From Lentzea fradiae (GTDB lineage: Bacteria > Actinomycetota > Actinomycetes > Mycobacteriales > Pseudonocardiaceae): a stretch of 64,000 nucleotides of DNA. The position numbers were made by a program, and so were the translations under genes. Positions 26,301 to 34,654 of the stretch are shown one piece after another. Position 1 is the stretch's first letter, and each line of letters opens with the position of its first letter. Below the pieces are notes generated by a model that was given only the letters and a program-made list of their open reading frames with translations, was not told the origin of the DNA and did no database searches. The stretch spans positions 186,001 through 250,000 of the forward strand of contig NZ_FNCC01000008.1 in the NCBI RefSeq assembly GCF_900100955.1, given 5' to 3'.

Positions 26301-27085
26301 CGGCGCAGCGTCGCGCGGGTGCGTTCCTCGTCCAGCGCGACCTTCCTCAGCTGGGTGAAGTGCTGACGGGCCTTGGCGATCGCGCCGGGGTCCTGCACGA
26401 ACACCTTGGCGAACTCGCTCTCGCTGTAGGCGACCGGCTTGGCCTTCTCGTACTCCCAGAGCATGAAACCGGCCGAGACGGCGGCGACCTCCGCGGGCAC
26501 GAGCCGGATCAGGTGCGCCTTGGTGAGCAGCCGCCGGTACTGGCCCTCCATCACCTCGCGGCTGCCCATCGGCTGCCGCAGCGCCAGTTCGTGGACGTAG
26601 AACACGCAGTCCGGCCTGTCGTGCCGGTTCAGGATCGTCTGCCGGTCGGTCCGGCACCGCACGAGCGCGGGAATGCGCTCCGGCGCGACCAGCCCGGTCA
26701 CCTCGTACACGCCCTCCGCGTACTCCGCCGTCTGGAACAGGCCTGGCACCAGGAGCGGGTCGTAGCTGATGATCGTTCTGGCCGTGGACTCCGCCATCGC
26801 CACCGTGCGCAGGTTGCCGGACAGCTGCACGATGTACTCGTCGAACGCGTATCGATAGCGGTGCTTGAAGTCCTCGTACGCGTCGATGTCCTTGTCGCAG
26901 GCCGTGAAGTACTGCACCAGGTCGACCTCGCTGGCGCGTGCCTTGCCGTGCTCGATGGTCGACACCTTGCTGGGGTCCCAGCCGAGCTTCCTGGCGAGCT
27001 CGTGGCCGTTCAGGCCGGTGCACTTCTCACGCATGCGCCGCAGCTCATCGCCCAGGTCCCTGCTGTACGCGGTGGATGGAGTCAT
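26273..27085 (-). CDS. Scr1-family HTH transcriptional regulator (DUF5753)
   Basis: The 270-residue protein has an N-terminal XRE helix-turn-helix (LRRMREKCTGLNGHELARKLGWDP, then SKVSTIEHGKARAS) and the DUF5753 ligand domain (LLVPGLFQTAEYAEGVYE, then YVHELALRQPMG), as in Scr1-type regulators of Streptomyces. These usually pair with a small DUF397 protein; none lies here, since the downstream side is occupied by a convergent gene that overlaps it by 28 bp. Its targets are unknown. Confidence 0.9.
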   Translation of the reverse strand: MTPSTAYSRDLGDELRRMREKCTGLNGHELARKLGWDPSKVSTIEHGKARASEVDLVQYFTACDKDIDAYEDFKHRYRYAFDEYIVQLSGNLRTVAMAESTARTIISYDPLLVPGLFQTAEYAEGVYEVTGLVAPERIPALVRCRTDRQTILNRHDRPDCVFYVHELALRQPMGSREVMEGQYRRLLTKAHLIRLVPAEVAAVSAGFMLWEYEKAKPVAYSESEFAKVFVQDPGAIAKARQHFTQLRKVALDEERTRATLRRYLSEAAVV

Positions 27086-27246
27086 GCGCCGAAGCTATGG
27101 CTTGAAGCCGCTCCAATCCGCTCCCGCTCCGCTACTCGTTCGGGTGAAAACAACCCCGGACGGACATCGCATCCCGGTCGAATCCGACAGCTTTCTCGTA
27201 ACTTACGTCTTCCCTTCCCTGTCATCTCATGTTTACCGTTCGTGGT

Positions 27247-29547
27247 GTGAGAGCGCTCTCAAAGGTGAGATGGCTGGCCGGCCTGGCCGCCACAGCGATT
27301 GCCCTGTCGTCATTCGCGTCGTCCTCCGTCGCCTCCGCGGCCGATGACTACACGCAGAGCGTGACGGCGCTGGACGCCACTCAGGCGAGAATCAACTTCA
27401 CGCCGACGACCCCTGCCCTGTACGTCGACGTGCACTACTTGGTCAACGGTGCGAACCAGCAGAACTTCCGCATGACCAACAGTTCCGGCACCTGGCAGAA
27501 GACCGTCGGGTCGCTGTCGTCCGGTACGCGGCTCGAATACTGGTTCACCTACGAGAAGAGCGGGCCGCAGTACGACTCCCCGCACTTCACCTACACCCAC
27601 GGCAGCGCGCCCTCCCAGGTCGCGACGCCGACGTTCAGCCCGCCGGGCGGTGCCTACACGTCCGGGCAGACCGTGACGATCTCCACCGCCACCAGCGGTG
27701 CGACGATCCGGTACACAGTGGACGGTTCGACGCCGACCGGCAGTTCGCCCGTGTACAGCGGGCCGATCTCCGTGCCGAGCAGCCGGACGGTCAACGCCAT
27801 CGCGATCAAGTCGGGGCTGACGAACTCGGCCGTCGGCAGCGCGACCTACACGATCGGCACGCAGCAGGGCTGTGTCCAGTCGGACACCCCGAACTTCGGG
27901 CCGAACACGCGGATCTTCGATCCGAGCATGTCCTCGCAGTCGATCCAGACGCAGCTCGACATCGACTTCAACAACCAGAAGGACACGCTCACCGCGCAGA
28001 TGGCGCCGCGGCGGGTCGCGCACCTGTTCAAGCCGGGTACGTACAACGTCCACGACGACGTCGGCTACTACACGTCCGTCGCGGGTCTCGGGCGCAACCC
28101 CGGTGACGTCGTGATCAACGGTGACATCACCGTCGACGCGTTCAACGAGTCGGACAAGGGTGTGGCGCTGCAGAACTTCTGGCGCTCCGCCGAGAACATG
28201 GCCGTCAACCCGAGCAACGGCACCAACCGGTGGGCCGTCTCGCAGGCCGCTCCGTTCCGGCGCATGGACATCCGCGGCAACCTGGCGCTCTACCCGGCCT
28301 CCTACGGGTTTGCGTCCGGTGGCTACACGGCCGACACGCGTGTTTCCGGCCTGACGGCGTCGGTCTCGCAGCAGCAGTGGTACACGCGTGACTCGAACTA
28401 CGGCAGCTGGGAGGGTGGCGTCTGGAACATGACGTTCTCCGGAACGCCCGGCGCTCCGGCGACCACGTTCCCGAACCCGCCGTCGACCAACCTGGCGACG
28501 ACGCCGATCTCGCGTGACGTGCCGTACCTCTACTTCGAGGACAACAAGTACCGCGTGTTCGTGCCTTCGACGCGCACCAACGCGTCCGGCGCTTCGTGGG
28601 TCAACGGTGGCACGCCCGGCACGTCGCTGCCGATGAGCCAGTTCTACGTCGTGAAGTCCGGCGACACCGCCGCGACCATCAACGCGGCGCTGGCCCAGGG
28701 CTGCAACCTGTTCTTCACGCCCGGCATCTACAACGTCAACCAGACGATCAACGTCACGCGGCCCAACACCGTCGTGCTGGGCATCGGCTACGCGACGATC
28801 GTGCCGCAGAACGGCGTCACCGCCATGCAGGTGGCCGACGTCGACGGCGTGCGGGTCAAGGGCATCCTGTTCGACGCGGGCACGACGCTGTCCCCGTCGC
28901 TGATGACCGTCGGCCCGGCCGGCTCGTCGGCCTCGCACGCCTCCAACCCGATCTCGCTGCACGACGTGTTCTTCCGCGTCGGCGGCGCGGTCGCGGGCAA
29001 GGCGACGAACAGCCTGGTGATCAACAGCCACAACACGATCATCGACCACACCTGGATCTGGCGCGCCGACCACGGCAACGCCGGCACCTGGGGCTGGAAC
29101 GAGGCGATCGGTGACACCGGCCTGGTCGTGAACGGCAACGACGTGCTGGCCACCGGCCTGTTCGTCGAGCACTACCAGAAGACGCAGGTGATCTGGAACG
29201 GCGAACGCGGCCGGACGATCTTCTTCCAGAACGAGATGCCCTACGACGTCCCGAACCAGGCGACCTGGAACAGGCCGTCCGGGCAGGCCGGGTACGCCGC
29301 CTACAAGGTCGGCGACAACGTCCAGAACCACGAGGCGTGGGGGCTCGGCAGCTACTGCTTCTTCGACGTCAACCCGTCGGTGCGCTCGGAGAACGCGTTC
29401 GAGGTGCCGAACAGGTCCGGCGTGCGGCTGCACAACCTGCTGACCGTCTCGCTCAACTACCGGGGAACGATCACCCACGTCGTCAACAACGTGGGCGCGG
29501 TGACGCCGCCGGGCACGGTCCCGGTGAACGTCGTCAACTACCCGTAG
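27247..29547 (+). CDS. Secreted beta-1,3-glucan enzyme: CBM56, CHB_HEX_C and GH55-like beta-helix
   Basis: The protein has a signal peptide (WLAGLAATAIALSSF, cleavage near ASA). Residues about 32-118 match CBM56 (YTQSVTALDATQARINFTPT, PALYVDVHYLVNG, WFTYEKSGPQYDSPHFTY), a beta-1,3-glucan binder. About 125-200 is a chitobiase-C-terminal-type beta-sandwich (ATPTFSPPGGAYTSGQTVTI, IRYTVDGSTPT). About 208-766 resembles the GH55 exo-beta-1,3-glucanase right-handed helix (NFGPNTRIFDPSM, HLFKPGTYNVHDDVGYYTSV, GLGRNPGDV). Similar proteins are often mislabelled adenylyl cyclase. Start codons GTG 27247, ATG 27229 and GTG 27265 are all possible; none has a strong ribosome site. It probably digests fungal or algal glucan. 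Confidence 0.85.
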   Translation: MRALSKVRWLAGLAATAIALSSFASSSVASAADDYTQSVTALDATQARINFTPTTPALYVDVHYLVNGANQQNFRMTNSSGTWQKTVGSLSSGTRLEYWFTYEKSGPQYDSPHFTYTHGSAPSQVATPTFSPPGGAYTSGQTVTISTATSGATIRYTVDGSTPTGSSPVYSGPISVPSSRTVNAIAIKSGLTNSAVGSATYTIGTQQGCVQSDTPNFGPNTRIFDPSMSSQSIQTQLDIDFNNQKDTLTAQMAPRRVAHLFKPGTYNVHDDVGYYTSVAGLGRNPGDVVINGDITVDAFNESDKGVALQNFWRSAENMAVNPSNGTNRWAVSQAAPFRRMDIRGNLALYPASYGFASGGYTADTRVSGLTASVSQQQWYTRDSNYGSWEGGVWNMTFSGTPGAPATTFPNPPSTNLATTPISRDVPYLYFEDNKYRVFVPSTRTNASGASWVNGGTPGTSLPMSQFYVVKSGDTAATINAALAQGCNLFFTPGIYNVNQTINVTRPNTVVLGIGYATIVPQNGVTAMQVADVDGVRVKGILFDAGTTLSPSLMTVGPAGSSASHASNPISLHDVFFRVGGAVAGKATNSLVINSHNTIIDHTWIWRADHGNAGTWGWNEAIGDTGLVVNGNDVLATGLFVEHYQKTQVIWNGERGRTIFFQNEMPYDVPNQATWNRPSGQAGYAAYKVGDNVQNHEAWGLGSYCFFDVNPSVRSENAFEVPNRSGVRLHNLLTVSLNYRGTITHVVNNVGAVTPPGTVPVNVVNYP
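27248..27261. promoter_or_regulatory. Perfect LacI/CebR-type operator
   Basis: TGAGAGCGCTCTCA is a perfect 14-bp palindrome overlapping the translation start of the glucanase gene. It fits the LacI-family core of actinobacterial CebR/CelR sites (TGGGAGCGCTCCCA), differing at one position per half-site. It most likely lets a LacI-type regulator repress the gene until a glucan-derived sugar is present. Confidence 0.7.
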
Positions 29548-29560
29548 CGACAACCGGAAC

Positions 29561-29590
29561 CACGGCCCGTCACCTCGGTGGCGGGCCGTG
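29561..29590 (+). terminator. Terminator after the glucanase gene
   Basis: Arms CACGGCCCG (29561-29569) and CGGGCCGTG (29582-29590), with an additional inner CACC/GGTG pairing, form a long hairpin 14 bp past the stop codon. Confidence 0.8.
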
Positions 29591-29672
29591 TTCCGTTCCG
29601 GGCACGAGGGCTCACCTGGTCGTTCGGGTCCTGATTTCCGGTCGTGGGTCCGGGCGTTGCATGATGCGTGCC

Positions 29673-30053
29673 ATGACGATCGAGCGGGGCCCCGAGTTCG
29701 CCGAGTTCTGGTCGGAGCGGCACCTGTGCACGCTGTCCACCGCGCGTCCGGACGGGACCGTGCACGTCGTGCCGGTCGGCGTCACGCTCGACCGGGAGGC
29801 AGGGATCGCGCGGGTGATCACCGACGGCGGGTCGTGGAAGGTCAAGCACGTCCGCAAGGCCGGGTACGCCGCGGTGTGCCAGGTGGACGGTGGGCGGTGG
29901 TCCACGTTGGAGGGTCCCGCGGTGGTCAAGGACGACCCGGCGGCCGTCGAGGAGGCGGTGCGGCGGTACGCGGAGCGGTACCGGCAGCCGCGGGTGAACC
30001 CGACGCGCGTCGTGATCGAGATCCAGGTGAAGCGTGTCACCGGAACGCTCTGA
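29673..30053 (+). CDS. PPOX-class F420-dependent oxidoreductase (TIGR03618-like)
   Basis: The 126-residue protein has the split-barrel flavin-reductase fold: MTIERGPEFAEFW, LCTLSTARPDGTVHVVPVGV and VIEIQVKRVTGTL. The small size and the RPDG...VPVG pattern are typical of the F420H2-dependent PPOX family. It may reduce an unsaturated or quinone-type substrate. ATG 29673 fits homology; upstream in-frame ATGs at 29661/29664 exist. Its end overlaps the cobL start by 20 bp, so the two are translated together, although a cobalamin role is not established. Confidence 0.85.
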   Translation: MTIERGPEFAEFWSERHLCTLSTARPDGTVHVVPVGVTLDREAGIARVITDGGSWKVKHVRKAGYAAVCQVDGGRWSTLEGPAVVKDDPAAVEEAVRRYAERYRQPRVNPTRVVIEIQVKRVTGTL

Positions 30054-31179
30054 CGTCGTGGTCGTCGGCATCGGCGCCGACGGCTGGGAAGGCTTGTCCC
30101 CGGCGGCTCAGGAAGCCGTGCGGGGCGCGAAGGTGCTGATGGGGTCGCGGCGGCAGCTCGGCCTGGTGCCGGGGGAGTTCGAGCGGGTGGCCTGGCCGTC
30201 GCCGCTGGTGCCCGCGTTGCCGGAGCTGTTCGCGAGGTACCGGGACGTGTGCGTGCTCGCGTCCGGCGACCCGATGTTCCACGGCATCGGCACGACGCTG
30301 GTCCGCCTGCTCGGCTCGCGCGTGCGGGTGGTGCCGCACCCGTCGTCGGTGTCGCTCGCGGCGGCGCGGCTCGGGTGGGCGTTGAACGAGGTCGAGGTCG
30401 TGTCGCTGGTCGGGCGGTCGCCGGACCTGCTGCGGGCGGCGCTGGCCCCCGGTCGGCGCGTGCTGGTGCTGGGCGGGGACCCGCAGGCCGTCGCGGCCAT
30501 CGCCGGGCGGGTGACGGTGCTGGAGCAGCTCGGCGGGCCCGGCGAGCGGGTGTACGAGTGGGCGGGACAGACCGCGGACCCGTTGTGCGTCCTCGCGGTG
30601 GAGTACGCGGGTGAGGCGTACTCGCGCGTGCCGGGGCTGCCGGACGACGCCTACGAGACCGATGGCCAGCTGACGAAGCGTGAGGTGCGGGCGATTTCCC
30701 TGTCGAGACTGGCGCCCCTGCCGGGGCAGCTGTTGTGGGACGTGGGGGCCGGGACCGGGTCCATCGCGATCGAGTGGGCGCGGACGCACCCCACCTGCCG
30801 CGCGGTGGCCGTCGAGCAGTCGGCCGAGCGCGCGGACCGGATCGGGCGCAACGCCGCCTCGCTCGGGGTGCCCGGTGTCGAGGTCGTCGTCGGACGGGCG
30901 CCGGAGGCGCTGGCGCCGCTGGAGAAACCCGACGCGATCTTCGTCGGCGGCGGGCTGACGGTGCCCGGTGTGGTGCAGACGTGCTGGGACGCGCTGCCGT
31001 CCGGCGGGCGGCTCGTGGTGAACGCCGTGACGCTCGAATCGGAGGCCGTGGTGGCGCAGTGGTACGCCAGGATCGGTGGTGACCTGGTGCGGATCGCGGT
31101 GAACCGCGGGTCCTCGGTCGGCAGGTTCACCGGGTGGCGGCCGCACATGCCCGTGACGACGTGGAGCGTGACCAAGTGA
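30034..31179 (+). CDS. cobL: Precorrin-6Y C5,15-methyltransferase (decarboxylating), CbiE-CbiT fusion
   Basis: The 381-residue protein joins CbiE (about 1-200: VVVVGIGADGWEGLSPAA, ASGDPMFHGIG) to CbiT (about 205-381: LLWDVGAGTGSIAIEWART, a SAM-binding loop). It methylates C5 and C15 and decarboxylates the C12 acetate of precorrin-6B, giving precorrin-8. GTG start. It is the first cob gene of the plus-strand set, overlapping cobM by 4 bp. Confidence 0.95.
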   Translation: MSPERSDVVVVGIGADGWEGLSPAAQEAVRGAKVLMGSRRQLGLVPGEFERVAWPSPLVPALPELFARYRDVCVLASGDPMFHGIGTTLVRLLGSRVRVVPHPSSVSLAAARLGWALNEVEVVSLVGRSPDLLRAALAPGRRVLVLGGDPQAVAAIAGRVTVLEQLGGPGERVYEWAGQTADPLCVLAVEYAGEAYSRVPGLPDDAYETDGQLTKREVRAISLSRLAPLPGQLLWDVGAGTGSIAIEWARTHPTCRAVAVEQSAERADRIGRNAASLGVPGVEVVVGRAPEALAPLEKPDAIFVGGGLTVPGVVQTCWDALPSGGRLVVNAVTLESEAVVAQWYARIGGDLVRIAVNRGSSVGRFTGWRPHMPVTTWSVTK

Positions 31180-31916
31180 CGGTGCACTTCATCGGGGCGG
31201 GGCCCGGAGCGGCCGACCTGATCACCGTGCGGGGGCGGTCGTTGGTCGAGTCGTCGCCCGTCTGCCTCTACGCGGGCGCGCTGGTGCCCGTGGAGCTGCT
31301 GGACTTCTGCCCGCAGGGCGCGCGCAAGGTCGACACGGCCGAGCTGACGCTGGACGAGATCGTCGCCGAGCTGGCGGCGGCGTCCGAGCAGGGCCTCGAC
31401 GTGGCGCGGCTGCACTCCGGCGACCCGGCGGTGTTCAGCGCGATGGCCGAGCAGATGCGCCGGCTGGACGCGCTGGGCATCGACTACGACGTCACGCCGG
31501 GCGTGCCCGCGTTCGCCGCCGCCGCGGCGTCGTTGCAGCGCGAGCTGACGGTGCCGGGCGTCGGGCAGACCGTCATCCTCACGCGGACGTCGCAGCGCGC
31601 CACGCCGATGCCGCCGGGCGAGGACCTCGACACGCTGGGCCGCAGCCACGCCACGCTCGTCCTGCACCTCGCCGTGCAGCGGATCTCCGAGGTGGTGGAA
31701 GAACTGGTGCCGAACTACGGCGCGGACTGCCCGGTCGCCGTGGTCGCGTACGCCTCGCGGCCGGACGAGGTCGTGCTGCGCGGGACCCTGGACGACATCG
31801 CGGACCAGGTGAAAGCCGCCGGGATCAAGCGCACGGCGGTGATCATCGTGGGGCAGACCCTCGGCGCGACCCAGTTCCCCGACAGCCACCTGTACTCGGC
31901 CACGCGCGTCCGATGA
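31176..31916 (+). CDS. cobM: Precorrin-4 C11-methyltransferase
   Basis: The 246-residue tetrapyrrole methylase has VHFIGAGPGAADLITVRG at its N-terminus, LHSGDPAVFSAM (GDP SAM motif), YDVTPGVPAFAAAAASLQRE and ILTRTSQRATPMP, all matching the CobM/CbiF family. It uses SAM to methylate C11 of precorrin-4. The GTG start at 31176 overlaps the cobL stop (GTGA). A GTG at 31182 is an alternative. Confidence 0.95.
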   Translation: MTVHFIGAGPGAADLITVRGRSLVESSPVCLYAGALVPVELLDFCPQGARKVDTAELTLDEIVAELAAASEQGLDVARLHSGDPAVFSAMAEQMRRLDALGIDYDVTPGVPAFAAAAASLQRELTVPGVGQTVILTRTSQRATPMPPGEDLDTLGRSHATLVLHLAVQRISEVVEELVPNYGADCPVAVVAYASRPDEVVLRGTLDDIADQVKAAGIKRTAVIIVGQTLGATQFPDSHLYSATRVR

Positions 31917-32614
31917 TCCTCATCCTCGGCGGGACGGGGGAGGCGCGCGAGCTCGCGTCCCGCGTCCCGGCGGTCTCCTCGCTCGCCGGGCGGGTGAGCG
32001 CGCCGCGGCTGCCTGCCGGAGAGGTCCGGATCGGCGGGTTCGGCGGGGTGGACGGGCTCGCGCGGTGGTTGCGGGACAACGACGTCCACGCCGTCGTCGA
32101 CGCCACCCACCCGTTCGCGCGGCGGATCACGGCGAACGCCTTCGAAGCCTGCGGGCGCGTCGGGGTGCCGTTGCTGGTGCTGCGCAGGCCCGGGTTCACG
32201 CCGCGGCCCGGCTGGCACTGGGTGGACAGCGTCGCCCAAGCGGCACAAGAGCTTCCGGGCGAGCGCGTGTTCCTCACGACCGGGCGGCAGGACCTCGCCA
32301 AGTTCGCCGGGTGCCCGCAGTGGTTCCTCGCGCGGATGGTCGAACCCCCGGAACCGCCGATGCCGCACCGGATCGAGGTGCTGCTGTCGCGCGGACCGTT
32401 CACTGTGGACGGTGAGCTGGAGCTGATGCGCGCGCACCGGATCGACGTCCTGGTCACCAAGGACAGCGGCGGCGCCATGACGTCGGCCAAGCTCGAAGCC
32501 GCTCGACAGCTGGGGATTCCGGTCGTGGTCGTGCGCCGGCCACCGCTCCCACCGGTGGAAGTGGTGGCCGACGTGGACGCCGCGGTCAGGTGGCTGGGTA
32601 CCGCCGGGGCGTGA
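31913..32614 (+). CDS. cobK: Precorrin-6A reductase
   Basis: The 233-residue protein starts MILILGGTGEARELASRV, then DATHPFARRITANA, VFLTTGRQDLAKFAG and LVTKDSGGAMTSAKLEAARQ, all matching CobK. It uses NADPH to reduce the precorrin-6A macrocycle. It overlaps cobM (ATGA) and runs 29 bp into the convergent cobI/J gene. Confidence 0.95.
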   Translation: MILILGGTGEARELASRVPAVSSLAGRVSAPRLPAGEVRIGGFGGVDGLARWLRDNDVHAVVDATHPFARRITANAFEACGRVGVPLLVLRRPGFTPRPGWHWVDSVAQAAQELPGERVFLTTGRQDLAKFAGCPQWFLARMVEPPEPPMPHRIEVLLSRGPFTVDGELELMRAHRIDVLVTKDSGGAMTSAKLEAARQLGIPVVVVRRPPLPPVEVVADVDAAVRWLGTAGA

Positions 32615-34037
32615 AGACGACGCCGTGCGGCGTCACGACCGTCTGCGAGGAGCCGATGATCAGCAGGCAGCGCATGTCGATCGTGGCCGGGTCGAGGTCG
32701 CCGAGCGTGAGGACGCGGATCTCCTCCTCCGGACCGCCAACGTCCCGTCCGACGACGACGGGCGTCTCCGGTTTCCGGTGCCGCAGCAGGAGATCGCGCA
32801 TGTCGGCGACCTGGTGCGTGCGGACCTTCGACGCCGGGTTGTAGATCGTGATCACCAGGTCGGCCTGGGCGGTGGCCTCCAGCCGGGCGGCGATGACGTC
32901 CCACGGCTTGAGCCGGTCGCTCAGCGAGATCACCGCGTAGTCGTGGCCGAGCGGCGCACCCGCCTTGGCCGCCACGGCGTTCGCGGCCGTGACACCGGGG
33001 ACGACCCGCACGGGCACGTCCGGGTGCTGCGCGGCGACCTCCAGCACGGCCGTGGCCATCGCGAAGATGCCGGGATCACCCGACGACACGACCGCGACCC
33101 GTGACCCGCGGCGCGCGAGGTCGAGGGCGAACGCGGCGCGCTCCGACTCGACCTGGTTGTGGGAGGAATGCCGCTTCTGGCCAGGGCGTTCGGGCACGCG
33201 GTTCAGGTAGGTGGAGTAGCCCACCAGCTCGTCGGCGGCCTCCAGCTCCTGGCGGGCCTCCGGCGTCAGCCAGTCCCGCGAGCCGGGGCCGAGGCCGACG
33301 ACCACGACCTCCCCGCGCGGCTTCGCGGGCTTCGACCGGCTGGGCAGCAGCGCGAGCGAGAAGTACGGGACGCCGTCCGGGTCGACCTCGGCGAGCGGTG
33401 ACGTCCGCTGGCGGCCGGTGGTGGCGCGTTCGACGTACCAGGCGCCGTCGAGGCGGCCGGACTCCTCCAGCGCCCGCCGGACGTTGCCGAACGTGCGGCC
33501 CAGCTTGAGGATCGCGGCCGAGTCGGTGTCGGCCAGACGGCTCGCCAGCTCGGCGGGCGGCAGCGTGCCGGGCAGGACCGTGAGCACCTCGTCGCGTTCC
33601 ACGAGCGGGGTGCCCAGCACGGCGGACGCGCCGCTGACGGACGTCACGCCGGGGACCACCTCCCACTCGTACCGGTCGGCGAGGCGTTTGTGCATGTGCA
33701 TGTACGAGCCGTAGAAGAACGGGTCGCCCGCGGCGAGCACGACCACGTTCCTGCCCGCGTCGAGGTGGGCGGCGAGCCGGGCGGCGGCCTGCTCGTAGAA
33801 GGCGTCGATCTCGCCCTGGTAGTCGTCGGTGTCCTCGGTGGTGACCGGGTAGACGAGCTGTTCGAGGACCTGGCCCTCGCGGAAGTACGGCGCCGCGATC
33901 GTCTTCGCCACCGACTTGCCGTGGCGGGCGCTGTGGAACGCGACGACGTCGGCCTCGCCGATGAGCCGCGCGGCCTTCACCGTCACGAGTTCCGGGTCAC
34001 CTGGACCCAGGCCGACACCGTAGAGCTTTCCCGTCAT
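32586..34037 (-). CDS. cobIJ: Fused precorrin-2 C20-methyltransferase and precorrin-3B C17-methyltransferase
   Basis: The 483-residue protein carries two tetrapyrrole methylase units. Residues 1-240 are CobI (KLYGVGLGPGDPELVTVKA, LAAGDPFFYGSYMHMHKRL). Residues 246-483 are CobJ (EVVVVGLGPGSRDWLTPEA, SSGDPGIFAMATAVLEVA, DLVITIYNPASKVRT). They methylate C20 and C17, on either side of the CobG step. The fusion is common in actinobacteria. Its ATG overlaps the cobH stop, and its end overlaps cobK by 29 bp on the other strand. Confidence 0.95.
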   Translation of the reverse strand: MTGKLYGVGLGPGDPELVTVKAARLIGEADVVAFHSARHGKSVAKTIAAPYFREGQVLEQLVYPVTTEDTDDYQGEIDAFYEQAAARLAAHLDAGRNVVVLAAGDPFFYGSYMHMHKRLADRYEWEVVPGVTSVSGASAVLGTPLVERDEVLTVLPGTLPPAELASRLADTDSAAILKLGRTFGNVRRALEESGRLDGAWYVERATTGRQRTSPLAEVDPDGVPYFSLALLPSRSKPAKPRGEVVVVGLGPGSRDWLTPEARQELEAADELVGYSTYLNRVPERPGQKRHSSHNQVESERAAFALDLARRGSRVAVVSSGDPGIFAMATAVLEVAAQHPDVPVRVVPGVTAANAVAAKAGAPLGHDYAVISLSDRLKPWDVIAARLEATAQADLVITIYNPASKVRTHQVADMRDLLLRHRKPETPVVVGRDVGGPEEEIRVLTLGDLDPATIDMRCLLIIGSSQTVVTPHGVVFTPRRYPAT

Positions 34038-34654
34038 TCTTCCTCGCTCGCGATCGCGTTGATGGCCGCCGCCGTCATGGCGCTGCCGCCCCGCCTTCCG
34101 TGCACCACCAGGTGCTCCAGGTCCGTCGCGGCCAGAGCTTCCTTGGACTCCGCCGCGCCGATGAACCCGACCGGGATGCCCAGCACGGCGGCGGGCCGCG
34201 GCGCCCCGGCGGCGATCAGGTCGAGCAGGTGGAACAACGCGGTGGGGGCGTTGCCGACCGCGATCACGGCTCCCGCGAACCGGTCCGCGAGCAGTTCGAG
34301 CGCGGCGGCGCTGCGGGTGTTGCCGATCCGCTCGGCCCTGGTCGGGGTGCGCGGGTCCTGGAGGTAGCACAGGACCTCGTTGTCCCTCGGCAGCCGCCGC
34401 CGGGTCACGCCGGACGCGACCATGGTGGCGTCGCACAGGATCGGCGCACCGGCGCGCAGGGCCGCGCGGGCGTCGCGGACGACGTTCGGCGAGAAGCCGA
34501 CATCGGCGGTCAGATCGGTCATCCCGCACGCGTGGATCATGCGGACGACGACCTTCGCGACGTCGTCGGGGAACCCGGTGAGGTCCGACTCCGCGCGGAT
34601 GGTGGCGAAGGACCGGCGGTAGATCTCCGCGCCGTCCTTGACGTAGTCGGTCAC
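34034..34654 (-). CDS. cobH: Precorrin-8X methylmutase
   Basis: The 206-residue protein matches CobH/CbiC: YVKDGAEIYRRSFATIRAE, VRMIHACGMTDL (catalytic His), LCDATMVASGVTRRRLP, AVGNAPTALFHLLDLI and GIPVGFIGAAESKEAL. It moves the C11 methyl to C12, making hydrogenobyrinate. The GTG start at 34654 overlaps the cobG stop (GTGA). Confidence 0.96.
   Translation of the reverse strand: MTDYVKDGAEIYRRSFATIRAESDLTGFPDDVAKVVVRMIHACGMTDLTADVGFSPNVVRDARAALRAGAPILCDATMVASGVTRRRLPRDNEVLCYLQDPRTPTRAERIGNTRSAAALELLADRFAGAVIAVGNAPTALFHLLDLIAAGAPRPAAVLGIPVGFIGAAESKEALAATDLEHLVVHGRRGGSAMTAAAINAIASEEE

Noticed and set aside
27247-29547. Adenylyl cyclase
   Set aside because: The name is often attached to this family, but no cyclase motif is present; CBM56 and GH55-like segments are.
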